This document shows positions 40,092-49,144 of a stretch of 64,000 nt of DNA, piece after piece. The notes beneath the pieces were generated by a model. The model was not told the DNA's origin. It saw only the letters and a list, made by a program, of their open reading frames with translations, and made no database searches. The DNA is from Mycobacterium aquaticum. GTDB lineage: Bacteria > Actinomycetota > Actinomycetes > Mycobacteriales > Mycobacteriaceae. The stretch is taken from assembly GCF_002086485.1 (NCBI RefSeq), contig NZ_MVHF01000030.1, positions 1 to 64,000 of the forward strand, given 5' to 3'. Positions within the stretch are counted from its first letter, which is position 1. Each line of letters opens with the position of its first letter. The position numbers and the translations under genes were made by a program.

Positions 40092-41627
40092 ATGACGCAT
40101 CTCAATAAAACATTTGCCGAACTCGGCGTGCGCGACGAAATTGTGCGCGCTCTGGCCGAGAACGGCATCGTGCATCCGTTTGCCATCCAGGAACTCACCC
40201 TCCCGCTTGCGCTCGCAGGCAGCGATCTGATCGGCCAGGCCCGTACCGGTATGGGCAAGACGTTCGCGTTCGGCGTGCCGCTGCTGCACCGGGTGGCGGG
40301 CGACGAGACCCGCCCGTTGACCGGCGCACCTCGTGCCCTGATCGTCGTGCCCACCCGTGAGCTGTGCCTGCAGGTCTACGACGACCTGGCCGCCGCGGCA
40401 AAGTACTTGACCGCCGATACCGGAACGGCCGCCGAGCGCCCGTTCACCGTGACGTCCATCTACGGCGGGCGTCCGTACGAACCGCAGATCGAAGCGCTGC
40501 GCAAGGGCGTCGACGTCGTCGTCGGCACCCCGGGCCGCCTGCTCGACCTGGCTCAGCAGGGCCATCTGCAGCTCGGTGGCCTGTCCGTGCTGGTGCTCGA
40601 CGAGGCCGACGAAATGCTCGACCTGGGCTTCCTGCCCGACATCGAGCGCATCCTGCGGCTGACTCCCGACGATCGCCAGTCGATGCTGTTCTCGGCGACC
40701 ATGCCGGACCCGATCATCACGCTGGCCCGCACGTTCATGAACCAGCCGACCCACATCCGTGCCGAGGCCCCGCATTCGGCGGCAACGCACGACACCACCG
40801 AGCAGTTCGCCTACCGGGCCCACGCCCTGGACAAGTCGGAACTGGTGAGCCGCATCCTGCAGTCCGCAGGCCGGGGCGCGACGATGATCTTCACGCGCAC
40901 CAAGCGCACCGCGCAGAAGGTGTCCGACGAACTCGCCGAGCGTGGGTTCAAGGTCGACGCCGTACACGGCGACCTGGGCCAGGGCGCTCGGGAGAAGGCG
41001 CTGAAATCGTTCCGCACCGGCGCCGTCGACGTGCTGGTCGCCACCGACGTGGCTGCGCGCGGCATCGACATCGACGACGTCACGCACGTCATCAACTACC
41101 AGTGCCCCGAGGACGAGCAGGCCTACGTGCACCGCATCGGGCGCACCGGCCGTGCAGGCAAGACCGGTGTCGCGATCACGCTGGTGGACTGGGACGAGCT
41201 GGACCGCTGGGGAATGATCGACAAGGCGCTGAACCTGGGCTGCCCCGATCCTGCCGAGACCTATTCCAGCTCGCCGCACATCTATGAGGAGCTGGGCATC
41301 CCGACCGATGCCACCGGCACGGTCGGCAGCCCGCGGCGCTCAGGCGCCAAGCGCGGCGACAAGAGCGACAAGGCCGACAAGTCGGAGCAGCGCATCTCGT
41401 CGGCGGATTCCACCTCGGAACGGCCCGCCAGGACCCGGACGCGCCGCCGGACCCGCGCAGGCAAGCCCGCGACCGGGCATCCGGAAGCGGTGACCACCGC
41501 GACCGAGACAACCGCGGAAGCGGCCGACGCGCCGGTGGCGGAATCCGACAACGGCGATGCCCCGTCTGCCGCCCGGCGTCGCCGTCGGCGCCGCCCCCGC
41601 AAGACCGAAGCCGCCAGCGCTGGCTAA
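40092..41627 (+). CDS. rhlE: DEAD-box RNA helicase RhlE
   Basis: This is a 511-residue protein from ATG 40092 (MTHLNKTFAELGV; an upstream in-frame ATG at 40056 adds 12 residues). It shows the Q motif (FAIQELTLPLAL), motif I ARTGMGKT (50-57), PTREL, GTPGRLLDL, LDEADEMLDLGFL, SATMP, then the second RecA domain with HGDLGQGAREKALKSF, ATDVAARGIDIDDVTHVINY and HRIGRTGRAG. The C-terminal 110 residues are a Lys/Arg/Ala-rich disordered tail (SPRRSGAKRGDKSDKADKSE, then RRRRRRRPRK) typical of mycobacterial RhlE, which interacts with the RNA degradosome. Confidence 0.93.
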   Translation: MTHLNKTFAELGVRDEIVRALAENGIVHPFAIQELTLPLALAGSDLIGQARTGMGKTFAFGVPLLHRVAGDETRPLTGAPRALIVVPTRELCLQVYDDLAAAAKYLTADTGTAAERPFTVTSIYGGRPYEPQIEALRKGVDVVVGTPGRLLDLAQQGHLQLGGLSVLVLDEADEMLDLGFLPDIERILRLTPDDRQSMLFSATMPDPIITLARTFMNQPTHIRAEAPHSAATHDTTEQFAYRAHALDKSELVSRILQSAGRGATMIFTRTKRTAQKVSDELAERGFKVDAVHGDLGQGAREKALKSFRTGAVDVLVATDVAARGIDIDDVTHVINYQCPEDEQAYVHRIGRTGRAGKTGVAITLVDWDELDRWGMIDKALNLGCPDPAETYSSSPHIYEELGIPTDATGTVGSPRRSGAKRGDKSDKADKSEQRISSADSTSERPARTRTRRRTRAGKPATGHPEAVTTATETTAEAADAPVAESDNGDAPSAARRRRRRRPRKTEAASAG

Positions 41628-41643
41628 CTGACACGCGCCATCT

Positions 41644-42861
41644 ATGGTCACACCGGAACGTCGCACCCGTGGCGACATGGTGGCGGCTGCCGCAATCGTT
41701 GCGGTCATCGCCGTCGTCGCCGCCCTGATCTGGTGGACCAGCGACGAGCGGGCGACGGTCAGTCGTCCCGCCGCGTCGCCGGTCCCCTATCTCACCTCGG
41801 CCCGCGAGGTACCGGCCGGGCTGCAGCAGCTGTGGACCGCGCCGAGTCCCAAGACCACGGTGCCGGTGATCGCAGGCGGCTCCGTGGTCACCGGGGACGG
41901 ACGCACCGTCACCGGGCGTGACCCGGTCACCGGGGCAACACTGTGGAGCTACGCCCGCGATCTCGAGCTGTGCGGCGTGACCTCGGTGTACCAGTACGCG
42001 GTCGCGGTCTACCCGGACAGCCGCGGATGCGGGCAGGTCAGCACCATCGACGGCAAGACAGGCCGCCGTGGGCCGGCCCGCAGCAGCTACTCCGATCCCG
42101 AGGTGCGCCTGTCCTCCGACGGCACCACGGTGCTCTCGGCCGGGGACAGCCGTCTGGAGATGTGGCGCTCGGACATGGTTCGGATGTTGTCCTACGGGTC
42201 GCTCGACGCCCGCATCAAACCCGATGTGCCCGCGTCGCCGGTGTGCCGGCTGGTGTCGGCCGCGGCCAGCTCGTCGGCCGTGTCGGTGCTGGAGTCCTGC
42301 CCCAAACGGGCCGATCTGCGACTGACGCTGCTGCGGCCCGCCGACGAGGAGGACCAGCCCGACATCAGGAATGTGGAGCTGCCCGGCGTGGCCGACGATT
42401 CGGGTGCCCAGGTGATCGCCGTGGCGGACACCACGACGGCGATCTACGTGCCGACGCCGAAGCCGACGGTCAACATCATCGACCGCAACGGCGCCACGAT
42501 CGCCAGCACACTGCTCCCCGGCCCGCCGAGCCCACAGGCCACGGCCAGTCGGGCCGGGGATCTGGTCACCTGGTGGACGGGCAATTCGGTGCTGGTGTTC
42601 GACGCCAACGGGCTGCGCTACAAGTACACCGTCAGTCCCGCGGGTGCGGCCAACCCGGTCGGTCCTGCCACGGAGATGGCCGGGCGCCTGCTGGTCCCGG
42701 TCAGCGACGGCTACGACGTTTTCGATCCGGCCACCGGCGCGGGGGAACGGCACATCGCGCTGGCCCGCCAACCGAGTCCCGTGCCGGTGGTGCCCGCAGT
42801 GGCCGGGTCCACCCTGCTGGAGCAGCGCGGCGACGAACTCGTCGCGCTCGGCCCGAAGTAA
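41644..42861 (+). CDS. Membrane-anchored beta-propeller protein (Rv3212-like)
   Basis: This is a 405-residue protein with one N-terminal membrane helix (MVAAAAIVAVIAVVAALIWW, residues 12-31) and a large extracytoplasmic domain. Repeated beta segments (VIAGGSVVTGDGRTVTGRDP, TLWSYARDLELC; VSTIDGKTGRR; YDVFDPATGAGERH) resemble a PQQ-like beta-propeller without PQQ-enzyme residues. Cysteines in DLELCGV, RGCGQ, PVCRL and ESCPK may form disulfides. It lies 16 bases after rhlE, so co-transcription is likely. The M. tuberculosis homologue is known only as an alanine/valine-rich protein. Confidence 0.8.
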   Translation: MVTPERRTRGDMVAAAAIVAVIAVVAALIWWTSDERATVSRPAASPVPYLTSAREVPAGLQQLWTAPSPKTTVPVIAGGSVVTGDGRTVTGRDPVTGATLWSYARDLELCGVTSVYQYAVAVYPDSRGCGQVSTIDGKTGRRGPARSSYSDPEVRLSSDGTTVLSAGDSRLEMWRSDMVRMLSYGSLDARIKPDVPASPVCRLVSAAASSSAVSVLESCPKRADLRLTLLRPADEEDQPDIRNVELPGVADDSGAQVIAVADTTTAIYVPTPKPTVNIIDRNGATIASTLLPGPPSPQATASRAGDLVTWWTGNSVLVFDANGLRYKYTVSPAGAANPVGPATEMAGRLLVPVSDGYDVFDPATGAGERHIALARQPSPVPVVPAVAGSTLLEQRGDELVALGPK

Positions 42862-42877
42862 GAAACGGGCTCGCTGG

Positions 42878-43579
42878 TCAGCCCAGGTCGATGACGATGA
42901 CGCTGGTGTTGTCGCTGCCTCCGGCGTTGTTGGCCACCTCGATCAGCTGCCGGACTGCCGTCTCGGGCTCCGGCGCGCTGGCCGCGTCGGCGATGGCGGA
43001 CTCGTCTGCGGCGGCGAAGAGCCCGTCACTGCTGATCAGCAGGCGATCGCCGGGCCGGCAATCGAGGTCTGCGACATCGACACGGATCACCGGCCCGATG
43101 CCCAGCGCACGGGTCAGCAGATGGCGCTGAGGGTGGAACCGGGCATCCTCGCGCGTGATCTCCCCGGCCTGCACGAGCTCGCCCGCCACACTGTGATCGG
43201 CCGTGAGCTGCTCCATGCGGCCGTCGCGAATGCGGTACAGCGGTGAGTCGCCGATGTTGACGACCATCGGTCCGCCCTGTTCGTCGTCGAACATCGCGAC
43301 CGCGGTCAGCGTGCACCCCGAGCTGGAACCGTCCGACGTGACGTGCGCGCACACCCGTTCGTTGGCCCGGCGTACCGCGGCCAGGAGACCGTCGCGGTCG
43401 GGTGCGGCCACGAAACCGGCCCGCAGGGTGTCGAGGGCCAGCCGGCTGGCCTGGTCACCGACCACGCCGAAGCCGTCGGCGATGGCGTAGAGCACTCCCT
43501 CGACCAGCACCGCGTCCTGGTTGCTGACCCGGACGGGGCCCTGATCGGTGGCCGTTGCGGCCGCGAGCACTCTCGCCAT
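42878..43579 (-). CDS. PP2C-family Ser/Thr protein phosphatase
   Basis: This is a 233-residue, stand-alone PP2C domain without a membrane segment. It has TDQGPVRVSNQDAVLV (metal-binding Asp22), ADGFGVVGDQASRLA (Asp35-Gly36, in place of the usual ADGMGG), VVNIGDSPLYRIRDG, LLISSDGLF and GSDNTSVIVIDLG. All metal-binding acidic residues appear present. The altered GFGVV loop may affect substrate choice. The gene sits immediately downstream of an orphan ParA gene on the same strand (9 bases). As I recall it is absent at this spot in M. tuberculosis. Confidence 0.88.
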   Translation of the reverse strand: MARVLAAATATDQGPVRVSNQDAVLVEGVLYAIADGFGVVGDQASRLALDTLRAGFVAAPDRDGLLAAVRRANERVCAHVTSDGSSSGCTLTAVAMFDDEQGGPMVVNIGDSPLYRIRDGRMEQLTADHSVAGELVQAGEITREDARFHPQRHLLTRALGIGPVIRVDVADLDCRPGDRLLISSDGLFAAADESAIADAASAPEPETAVRQLIEVANNAGGSDNTSVIVIDLG

Positions 43580-43588
43580 GAGATCCGG

Positions 43589-44395
43589 CTACACCACCTC
43601 GGGAGTGAAGGTGGCCATCGCTTTCCCGGACTTCCAGTACTTCCGCAGTGCCTCGGCCAACTCCCGGTAGGCCGAGGCGCCCTTGTTCTTACGGCCGGCC
43701 AGTACCGAAGCACCCGACGCGGTCGCCTCGGCGAAGCGCACGGTGCGCGGTATCGGCGGCGCCAGCACCGGCAACTGATAGCGGTCGGCCACATCGAGCA
43801 GCACGTCGCGGCTGTGGGTGGTGCGCGAGTCGTAGAGCGTGGGCAGGGCGCCCAGCAGCGTCAGATCCGGGTTGGTGATCTGCTGGACATCGGCGATGGT
43901 GCGCAGGAACTGGCCGACACCGCGGTGCGCCAGCGTCTCGCACTGCAGCGGAACGATCACCTCGTCGGCGGCGGTCAACCCGTTGAGCGTCAACACGCCC
44001 AGCGACGGCGGGCAGTCGATGATCACCACATCAAACTGCTCGGCCACCTTGGCCAGGGCCCGTTTGAGCGCATATTCGCGGCCGGCCCGCATCAACAACA
44101 TGGCCTCGGCGCCCGCCAGGTCGATGTTGGCAGGCAACAGTGTCATGCCTTCATCGGTCTGCACCAGCGCCGCGTTCGGCTCGACCTCACCGAGCAGCAC
44201 CTCGTGCACCGACACCGGGAGCTTGTCGGGATCCTGGCCCAGCGAGAACGTCAAACACCCCTGCGGGTCAAGGTCGACGAGCAGCACGCGCTGACCGAGT
44301 TCGACCATCGCCGCGCCCAACGACGCCACCGTCGTCGTCTTCGCTACCCCACCCTTTTGATTGGCGACCGCTAGTACCCGCGTCACGGCTTCCAT
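43589..44395 (-). CDS. ParA/Soj-family ATPase, orphan (Rv3213c-like)
   Basis: This is a 268-residue ATPase with the deviant Walker A KGGVAKTT (14-21), switch I region LVDLDPQGCLTFSLG, and VVIIDCPPSLGVLTLNGL (Walker B). It is a ParA-type position-sensing ATPase. No parB gene or parS-like site is adjacent, so it is not the chromosomal partition ATPase. Related orphan ParAs place other complexes in the cell. The adjoining PP2C phosphatase could be a functional partner, by inference only. A start at the GTG four codons in is possible. Confidence 0.88.
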   Translation of the reverse strand: MEAVTRVLAVANQKGGVAKTTTVASLGAAMVELGQRVLLVDLDPQGCLTFSLGQDPDKLPVSVHEVLLGEVEPNAALVQTDEGMTLLPANIDLAGAEAMLLMRAGREYALKRALAKVAEQFDVVIIDCPPSLGVLTLNGLTAADEVIVPLQCETLAHRGVGQFLRTIADVQQITNPDLTLLGALPTLYDSRTTHSRDVLLDVADRYQLPVLAPPIPRTVRFAEATASGASVLAGRKNKGASAYRELAEALRKYWKSGKAMATFTPEVV

Positions 44396-44444
44396 CCAAG
44401 CACGCTCCGGGCGTACGCCGTCGGACGTGCGGCAGAATCGCCGT

Positions 44445-45059
44445 ATGAGCGCCCCACAGCACCGGCTTATGCTGCTCCGTCACGGCGAGACCGAATGGTC
44501 CAAATCAGGTCAACACACCGGCCGCACCGATCTCGACCTCACCGATACCGGACGGCAACAGGCCAAGGCGGCGGCCGCGGTGCTGGCCGACCTGCAGCTG
44601 CAGGACCCCATCGTGATCTCCAGCCCTCGGCGCCGTGCACTGGAGACGGCCGAATTGGCCGGGTTGACCATCGACGAAGTATCTCCGCTGCTCGCCGAAT
44701 GGGATTACGGCGAATACGAAGGGCTGACTCCCCAGCAGATCCACGCAAAGGTGCCGGAGTGGACGGTGTGGACGCATGGCGGCCCGGGTGGGGAAAGCCC
44801 GGCCGACGTCACCGCCCGCGCGGATCAGGCGATCGAGCTGGCGTTGGGATACCTCGAAACCCGTGACGTCGTCTTCGTCGGGCACGGTCACTTTTCCCGG
44901 TCGGTGCTGGTCCGCTGGGTAGAACTGCCGATAGCCGAGGGGATCCGCTTCATGATGGACACGGCCTCGGTCGCGGTCTGCGGCTTCAAAGACGGCCTCC
45001 GACAGCTCAATGCACTGGGCCTCAGCGGCCGTACCAATCCGTGCCTGCCGTCGCACTGA
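44445..45059 (+). CDS. Histidine phosphatase (Rv3214-like acid phosphatase)
   Basis: This is a 204-residue phosphoglycerate-mutase-fold protein from ATG 44445. The catalytic loop LLRHGETEW has phospho-acceptor His13, SSPRRRALETAEL and EWDYGEYEGL follow, and the second His is in VFVGHGHFSR. The M. tuberculosis orthologue was annotated as a phosphoglycerate mutase but shown to act as an acid phosphatase, as I recall. The gene overlaps the start of entC by 19 bases. It is divergent from parA. Confidence 0.9.
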   Translation: MSAPQHRLMLLRHGETEWSKSGQHTGRTDLDLTDTGRQQAKAAAAVLADLQLQDPIVISSPRRRALETAELAGLTIDEVSPLLAEWDYGEYEGLTPQQIHAKVPEWTVWTHGGPGGESPADVTARADQAIELALGYLETRDVVFVGHGHFSRSVLVRWVELPIAEGIRFMMDTASVAVCGFKDGLRQLNALGLSGRTNPCLPSH

Positions 45060-46144
45060 ACCCGGGGTTCGTGCTGGCCGGACCGTCGGGGGCGCTGGTC
45101 ACCGAGGGTGTGCGGAGGGGTTATTCGGCGATCCCCGACGCGCAATCCGCACTGCGGTCCGGTGCTGCCTCAATCATTGTGGGCGCGTTGCCCTTTGACA
45201 CGACGCAGCCGGCCGCTCTGCAGGAACCGATGACGGTCCACCGTGCCGATGCGTTGCCCGACTGGCCGGCCGGGCCGACGCCTTCGGTGACGTCGCGCGA
45301 GACCTTGCCTGCCAGCGCGGTGCACCGCGACCGGGTGGCCGAGGCGGTGGCACGCTTGCGGGATCCGGCCACTGTGCTGGACAAGGTGGTGCTGGCCCGG
45401 GCGCTGCAGCTCACCGCGGACGGCGCGTGGGATCCGCGCACCGTGCTGCGCAAGCTGGCCGACGCCGATCCGGCCGCCACGGTGTACCTCGCGGACCTGT
45501 CACCTGCCGGCCCGCGATACAGCGGAACCGTTTTGGTCGGAGCCAGCCCCGAACTGCTGGTGGCGCGCCAGGGCGACACGGTGATCTGCCAACCGTTCGC
45601 CGGTTCGGCGCCACGGTCTTCCGATCCGGCCACCGACCGCGCCAACGCGGACGCGCTGGCCGCGTCGGCGAAGAACCGCCACGAGCATCAACTGGTCGTC
45701 GACGTCATGCGCAAGGCGCTCGATCCGTTGTGCGTGGACATGCAGATCGCAGCAGAACCCGAATTGCACGGCACGGACGCCCTGTGGCACCTGAGCACGC
45801 CGATGCGCGGGCGGTTGCGCGGAAAAGACATCACCGCAATCGATCTCGCACTCGCCCTGCACCCCACCCCCGCCGTGGGCGGAGTTCCCACGGATACGGC
45901 TGCCGCGCTAATCGGCGAGCTCGAAGGTGACCGCGGGTTCTACGCGGGGGCCGTGGGTTGGTGCGACGCCGACGGTGACGGTCGCTGGGTCGTGTCGATC
46001 CGCTGTGCCGTGCTGTCCGCCGACCGGCGGGAAGCGCTGGCCCACGCCGGTGGCGGCATCGTCGCCGAATCCGATCCCGACGACGAAGTCGACGAGACCA
46101 CAACGAAATTCCGGACCATCCTGAAAGGACTGGGGACAGCATGA
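45041..46144 (+). CDS. entC: Isochorismate synthase EntC
   Basis: This is a 367-residue chorismate-binding enzyme, GTG 45041 (MPAVALNPGFVLAGPSGALV). The domain includes VLDKVVLARALQL, GTVLVGASPELLVARQGDTV, PFAGSAPRS, KNRHEHQLVVDVM, LHPTPAVGGVPTDTA, GDRGFYAGAVGWCDADGDG and ESDPDDEVDETTTKF, covering the Mg2+ and chorismate residues. It isomerises chorismate to isochorismate for salicylate/siderophore or menaquinone synthesis; which of these it serves is not shown. It is translationally coupled to the upstream phosphatase and the downstream GNAT (ATGA overlap). Confidence 0.9.
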   Translation: MPAVALNPGFVLAGPSGALVTEGVRRGYSAIPDAQSALRSGAASIIVGALPFDTTQPAALQEPMTVHRADALPDWPAGPTPSVTSRETLPASAVHRDRVAEAVARLRDPATVLDKVVLARALQLTADGAWDPRTVLRKLADADPAATVYLADLSPAGPRYSGTVLVGASPELLVARQGDTVICQPFAGSAPRSSDPATDRANADALAASAKNRHEHQLVVDVMRKALDPLCVDMQIAAEPELHGTDALWHLSTPMRGRLRGKDITAIDLALALHPTPAVGGVPTDTAAALIGELEGDRGFYAGAVGWCDADGDGRWVVSIRCAVLSADRREALAHAGGGIVAESDPDDEVDETTTKFRTILKGLGTA

Positions 46145-46626
46145 CCGAAGTGATCCGACGGGTACGGCCCGGCGACGAGATCGAGATCGCCGCGATGGTC
46201 CGTGAGCTCGCAGAGTTCGAGAAGGCGCTCGACGAGTGCACTGTCACCGAAACTCAGTTGCACACTGCGCTTTTCGGCGAGAAGCCGGTGGCATACGGGC
46301 ACATCGTCGAGATCGACGGCGAGGTGGCTGCCACCGCGGTGTGGTTCCTGAACTTCTCCACCTGGGACGGGGTCGCCGGGATCTACCTGGAAGATCTCTA
46401 CGTGCGGCCCGCGTTCCGGCGCCGCGGGCTGGCCCGAAAGTTGTTGGTCACCTTGGCCGCCGAGTGCGTCGAGAACGGATACTCCCGGCTGACGTGGGCG
46501 GTGTTGAACTGGAACGTCAACGCGATCGCACTGTACGACGCCGTCGGCGGCAAGCCGCAGACCGAATGGACCACCTACCGGGTGTCGGGGCCGGAGCTCA
46601 CCGCCCTGGCCGGCGAGCAGGGCTGA
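46141..46626 (+). CDS. GNAT family N-acetyltransferase (Rv3216-like)
   Basis: This is a 161-residue protein starting in the ATGA overlap with entC. The acetyl-CoA motif A is LYVRPAFRRRGLARKLLVTL, followed by LTWAVLNWNVNAIALYDAVG (motif B). The N-terminal MVRELAEFEKALDECTVTET resembles diamine/thialysine acetyltransferases of the SSAT type, so a small polyamine-like amine is a plausible substrate. The final gene of a three-gene operon. Confidence 0.88.
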   Translation: MTEVIRRVRPGDEIEIAAMVRELAEFEKALDECTVTETQLHTALFGEKPVAYGHIVEIDGEVAATAVWFLNFSTWDGVAGIYLEDLYVRPAFRRRGLARKLLVTLAAECVENGYSRLTWAVLNWNVNAIALYDAVGGKPQTEWTTYRVSGPELTALAGEQG

Positions 46627-46667
46627 CTCACCCCACCCATCCCGCGTGACCTTTCACACCCGTGGGA

Positions 46668-46688
46668 CTTATCAGGTTGTCTGATAAG
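46668..46688. promoter_or_regulatory. Predicted GntR operator 1, upstream of the amidase gene
   Basis: TTATCAGGTTGTCTGATAA with flanking C/G forms an 8-base perfect inverted repeat around GTTGT, 49 bases before the amidase start. The same ATCAG-nTTGT-CTGAT core occurs at 48923 and, with one change, at 49024. All sites lie in promoters next to the GntR gene. Confidence 0.75.
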
Positions 46689-46737
46689 TTGTAGGCTCAT
46701 CAGGCAGGCCTGCTTCAAGCAACGGAAAGTGAGGGCC

Positions 46738-48174
46738 ATGTCCGATTACGAAGAGCTGTGCTGGATGTCTGCGGTCGAGTTGTCCGGCAGAATCGCCGCG
46801 CGCGAAGTCACCCCGCTCGATGTCGCCGACGCCGTACTGCGCCGAATGTCCGAGGTGAACCCGACGCTCAACGCGTTCGTCTACCACGACCCCGACCAGG
46901 TGATGGCCGACGCACGGGCGCTCACCGAGCAGCTGGCGGGTGGGCAACCCGTATCGCCGCTGCACGGCATCCCGTTCAGCCTCAAAGAGGTATGCGCGGT
47001 GAAGGGCACCCCGGCGACCTCCGGCATCGTCGCATTCAAGGATGTCGTGGCCGAGCACGACGAACCGGTGGCCGCACGATTGAAGTCGGCAGGCGGCCTG
47101 TTCCTCGGCAAGACCAACCCAGCGGAGGGCGGGTACAAAGCAAACTCCTCCAACCATCTGTACGGCACGACCCACAACCCCTGGCGGCACGGCATGACCG
47201 CGGGTGGGTCCAGCAGTGGCGCCGGGGCAGCGGTCGCAGCCGGGATCGGCCAGCTGGCGCAGGGCACCGACGGCGGCGGGTCGGTACGCATCCCGGCCGC
47301 GCTCAACGGTGTTGTCGGGTTCAAACCGGCCTTGGGTCGGATCCCCCAGACCCGGCTTGCCGGTCGGTTCCACACGTTCGCCTACCACGGTCCGATCACC
47401 CGTACGGTGGCCGACGCCGCGCTGATGCTCAATGCGATGGCGGGATTCGACCCGGCCGATCCGCTGTCGCTGCCGTCGGACGGGTTCGACTACGTGGCGG
47501 CGTTGAACCGGGGCATCGATGGTGCGCGCATCGCCTGGTCGCCGAATCTGGGATATGCCACCGTCGACCCTGAGATCAACGACATCTGTCGCCGCGCTGT
47601 CTCGGCATTCACCGAATTGGGTTGCGTTGTCGAAGAAGCCGATCCCGGCTGGGACAACCCCGAACAAGCCATGTGGGAAGGCGTCTGGGCCCCCGTGTAC
47701 TCGTCGATGCTCGACACGGCCGACTGGGATGGCGAGGCGGGCCGGGTCGACGAACAACTCATCGAAGTGATGCGGTCGGGCGCTCGGCTGGGCGCCCGCG
47801 ACATCCAGCGCGCTGATGCCGCACGTGGTCGCATGGTCGATCAGATGACGGCGTTCATGCGCGACTTCGACTACCTCGTCACGCCGGTCACCACCCAACC
47901 CACGTTCGCCGCCGACCAGTTCTGCCCCGACAGTTTGTCGGATGCGCCACTGCCGCACCAGGTCATGGGTTGGCTGCTCACCTACCCGTTCAACATGACG
48001 ACCAATCCGGCGATCTCGGTGCCCGCGGGATTCACCGCTGCGGGCATGCCCGTCGGGCTGCAGATCGTCGGCGGCCTACGGGCCGACGCCGCGGTGCTTC
48101 AAGCCGCAGCGGCTTTTGAGCGTGTGCGACCCTGGTCGCAACACCGACCGGAAGTGCTTGCCGCCCAAGGCTAG
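46738..48174 (+). CDS. Amidase-signature-family hydrolase
   Basis: This is a 478-residue amidase-signature enzyme with complete Ser-cisSer-Lys triad: Lys83 (PFSLKEVCAVKG), Ser158 (TAGGSSSGAG) and Ser182 (GTDGGGSVRIP). ATG 46738 follows GGAAAGTGAGGGCC. It lacks the GatA-specific context (no gatB/gatC), so a small-molecule amide is the likely substrate. The predicted GntR operator in its promoter links it to the permease operon at 49145. It is convergent with the GntR gene across a hairpin terminator. Confidence 0.9.
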   Translation: MSDYEELCWMSAVELSGRIAAREVTPLDVADAVLRRMSEVNPTLNAFVYHDPDQVMADARALTEQLAGGQPVSPLHGIPFSLKEVCAVKGTPATSGIVAFKDVVAEHDEPVAARLKSAGGLFLGKTNPAEGGYKANSSNHLYGTTHNPWRHGMTAGGSSSGAGAAVAAGIGQLAQGTDGGGSVRIPAALNGVVGFKPALGRIPQTRLAGRFHTFAYHGPITRTVADAALMLNAMAGFDPADPLSLPSDGFDYVAALNRGIDGARIAWSPNLGYATVDPEINDICRRAVSAFTELGCVVEEADPGWDNPEQAMWEGVWAPVYSSMLDTADWDGEAGRVDEQLIEVMRSGARLGARDIQRADAARGRMVDQMTAFMRDFDYLVTPVTTQPTFAADQFCPDSLSDAPLPHQVMGWLLTYPFNMTTNPAISVPAGFTAAGMPVGLQIVGGLRADAAVLQAAAAFERVRPWSQHRPEVLAAQG

Positions 48175-48180
48175 CCGGAT

Positions 48181-48213
48181 CCGGTGTTGCCGTCGCTGCG
48201 GCGGCAACACCGG
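48181..48213. terminator. Bidirectional terminator between amidase and GntR genes
   Basis: CCGGTGTTGCCG (48181-48192) is perfectly inverted at 48202-48213 with a 9-base loop. It lies 6 bases after the amidase stop and 2 bases before the GntR stop codon. Confidence 0.75.
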
Positions 48214-48215
48214 TA

Positions 48216-48911
48216 TCAGTCGGCCGCAACGGCGGCTTGTTCGTTACCCCGACGGTCGGATTCCAGCTGCCCGAGCATGACGGCGGCCGCCCCGGCCGGA
48301 TCGCGCTGACGGATTGCCTCCATGATCCCGGAATGCGCGTCCTGGTCATGACGATGCCGGTCATCCGGGGACATTCGCAGCATGTCGAGCATCGCCGAGC
48401 GGATCCTCGGCGCAAAGGATTCGAACAGCTCGGAAAGCACCGGATTGTGCGCCGCACGCACGATCGCGCGATGAAACTCGATGTCGGCATCCACCAGCTC
48501 GTCATCCGATCGCCCGGTCTCGGCATCGGCCCGACTCTTCAGCGTCGTCCTGAGCCGGGTGAGATCCCTGGAATCCCTACGGCCGGCGGCCAACTCAGCC
48601 GCCTTCACCTCGATGGCCTCCCGAACTTCGAGGACGTCGTCGATGTCGGCCCGGCGTAGGACCGCCTCCCACTCCTCGGATCGCTCGAGTGCGATGACGA
48701 ACACGCCTGAGCCCTGGCGCGCCTCGACCAGTCCCAGACCCCGCAGCTGCTTGACGGCTTCGCGCACAGTGGATCTGCCCACGCCGAGCTCGGCGGCCAG
48801 GGCCGACTCGGCGGGCAGCTTGGCTCCGATTTCCCATTCACCCGCCGTGATACGCGCCGCGATCTGGTCGGCCGCCTGCTCTACGAGCGAGAACCTCCGA
48901 AGTTCTGCCAT
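48216..48911 (-). CDS. GntR/FadR-type regulator with FCD domain
   Basis: This is a 231-residue repressor-type protein. The N-terminal winged helix reads LVEQAADQIAARITAGEWEI and LPAESALAAELGVGRSTVRE, then LVEARQGSGVFV. The C-terminal FCD domain (DDVLEVREAIEVKAAELAAG; DADIEFHRAIVRAAHNPVL) contains the Asp/His metal-ligand pattern that binds carboxylate effectors. The operator at 48923-48937 lies 11 bases upstream of its ATG, implying autoregulation. Matching sites front the amidase and permease genes. The effector is probably the amide or a derived acid. Confidence 0.92.
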   Translation of the reverse strand: MAELRRFSLVEQAADQIAARITAGEWEIGAKLPAESALAAELGVGRSTVREAVKQLRGLGLVEARQGSGVFVIALERSEEWEAVLRRADIDDVLEVREAIEVKAAELAAGRRDSRDLTRLRTTLKSRADAETGRSDDELVDADIEFHRAIVRAAHNPVLSELFESFAPRIRSAMLDMLRMSPDDRHRHDQDAHSGIMEAIRQRDPAGAAAVMLGQLESDRRGNEQAAVAAD

Positions 48912-48922
48912 GGCGAAACGCT

Positions 48923-48937
48923 ATCAGCTTGTCTGAT
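48923..48937. promoter_or_regulatory. Predicted GntR operator 2, autoregulatory
   Basis: ATCAGCTTGTCTGAT is a 5-base inverted repeat around CTTGT, directly upstream of the GntR start. It differs from operator 1 only at the first spacer base. Confidence 0.7.
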
Positions 48938-49023
48938 GTGTCCGACCGCAACCGGCCGAACCACCCAGGTGTGCCAAACGACACCACGCGCCGGAAAGTC
49001 GGCCCAATCACACATCCCCTCTT

Positions 49024-49038
49024 GTCAGGTTGTCTGAT
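49024..49038. promoter_or_regulatory. Predicted GntR operator 3, upstream of the permease operon
   Basis: GTCAGGTTGTCTGAT matches operator 1 with one change (GTCAG for ATCAG). It lies 107 bases before the permease start. With operator 2 it flanks the divergent promoter region. Confidence 0.65.
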
Positions 49039-49144
49039 GACTTATACGCTGCTGTCAGCCGCCGAAGCGGCTTCCTCTCCGGCCCGCGACTTTCGACAGC
49101 GCCTGGGTCGCAGACCCTTTCACCACCCAAGAAAGTTGGCCAGT

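Noticed and set aside
46141..46626. EntC operon as a complete siderophore cluster
   Set aside because: No salicylate, peptide-synthetase or transport genes follow; the operon stops at the GNAT gene.
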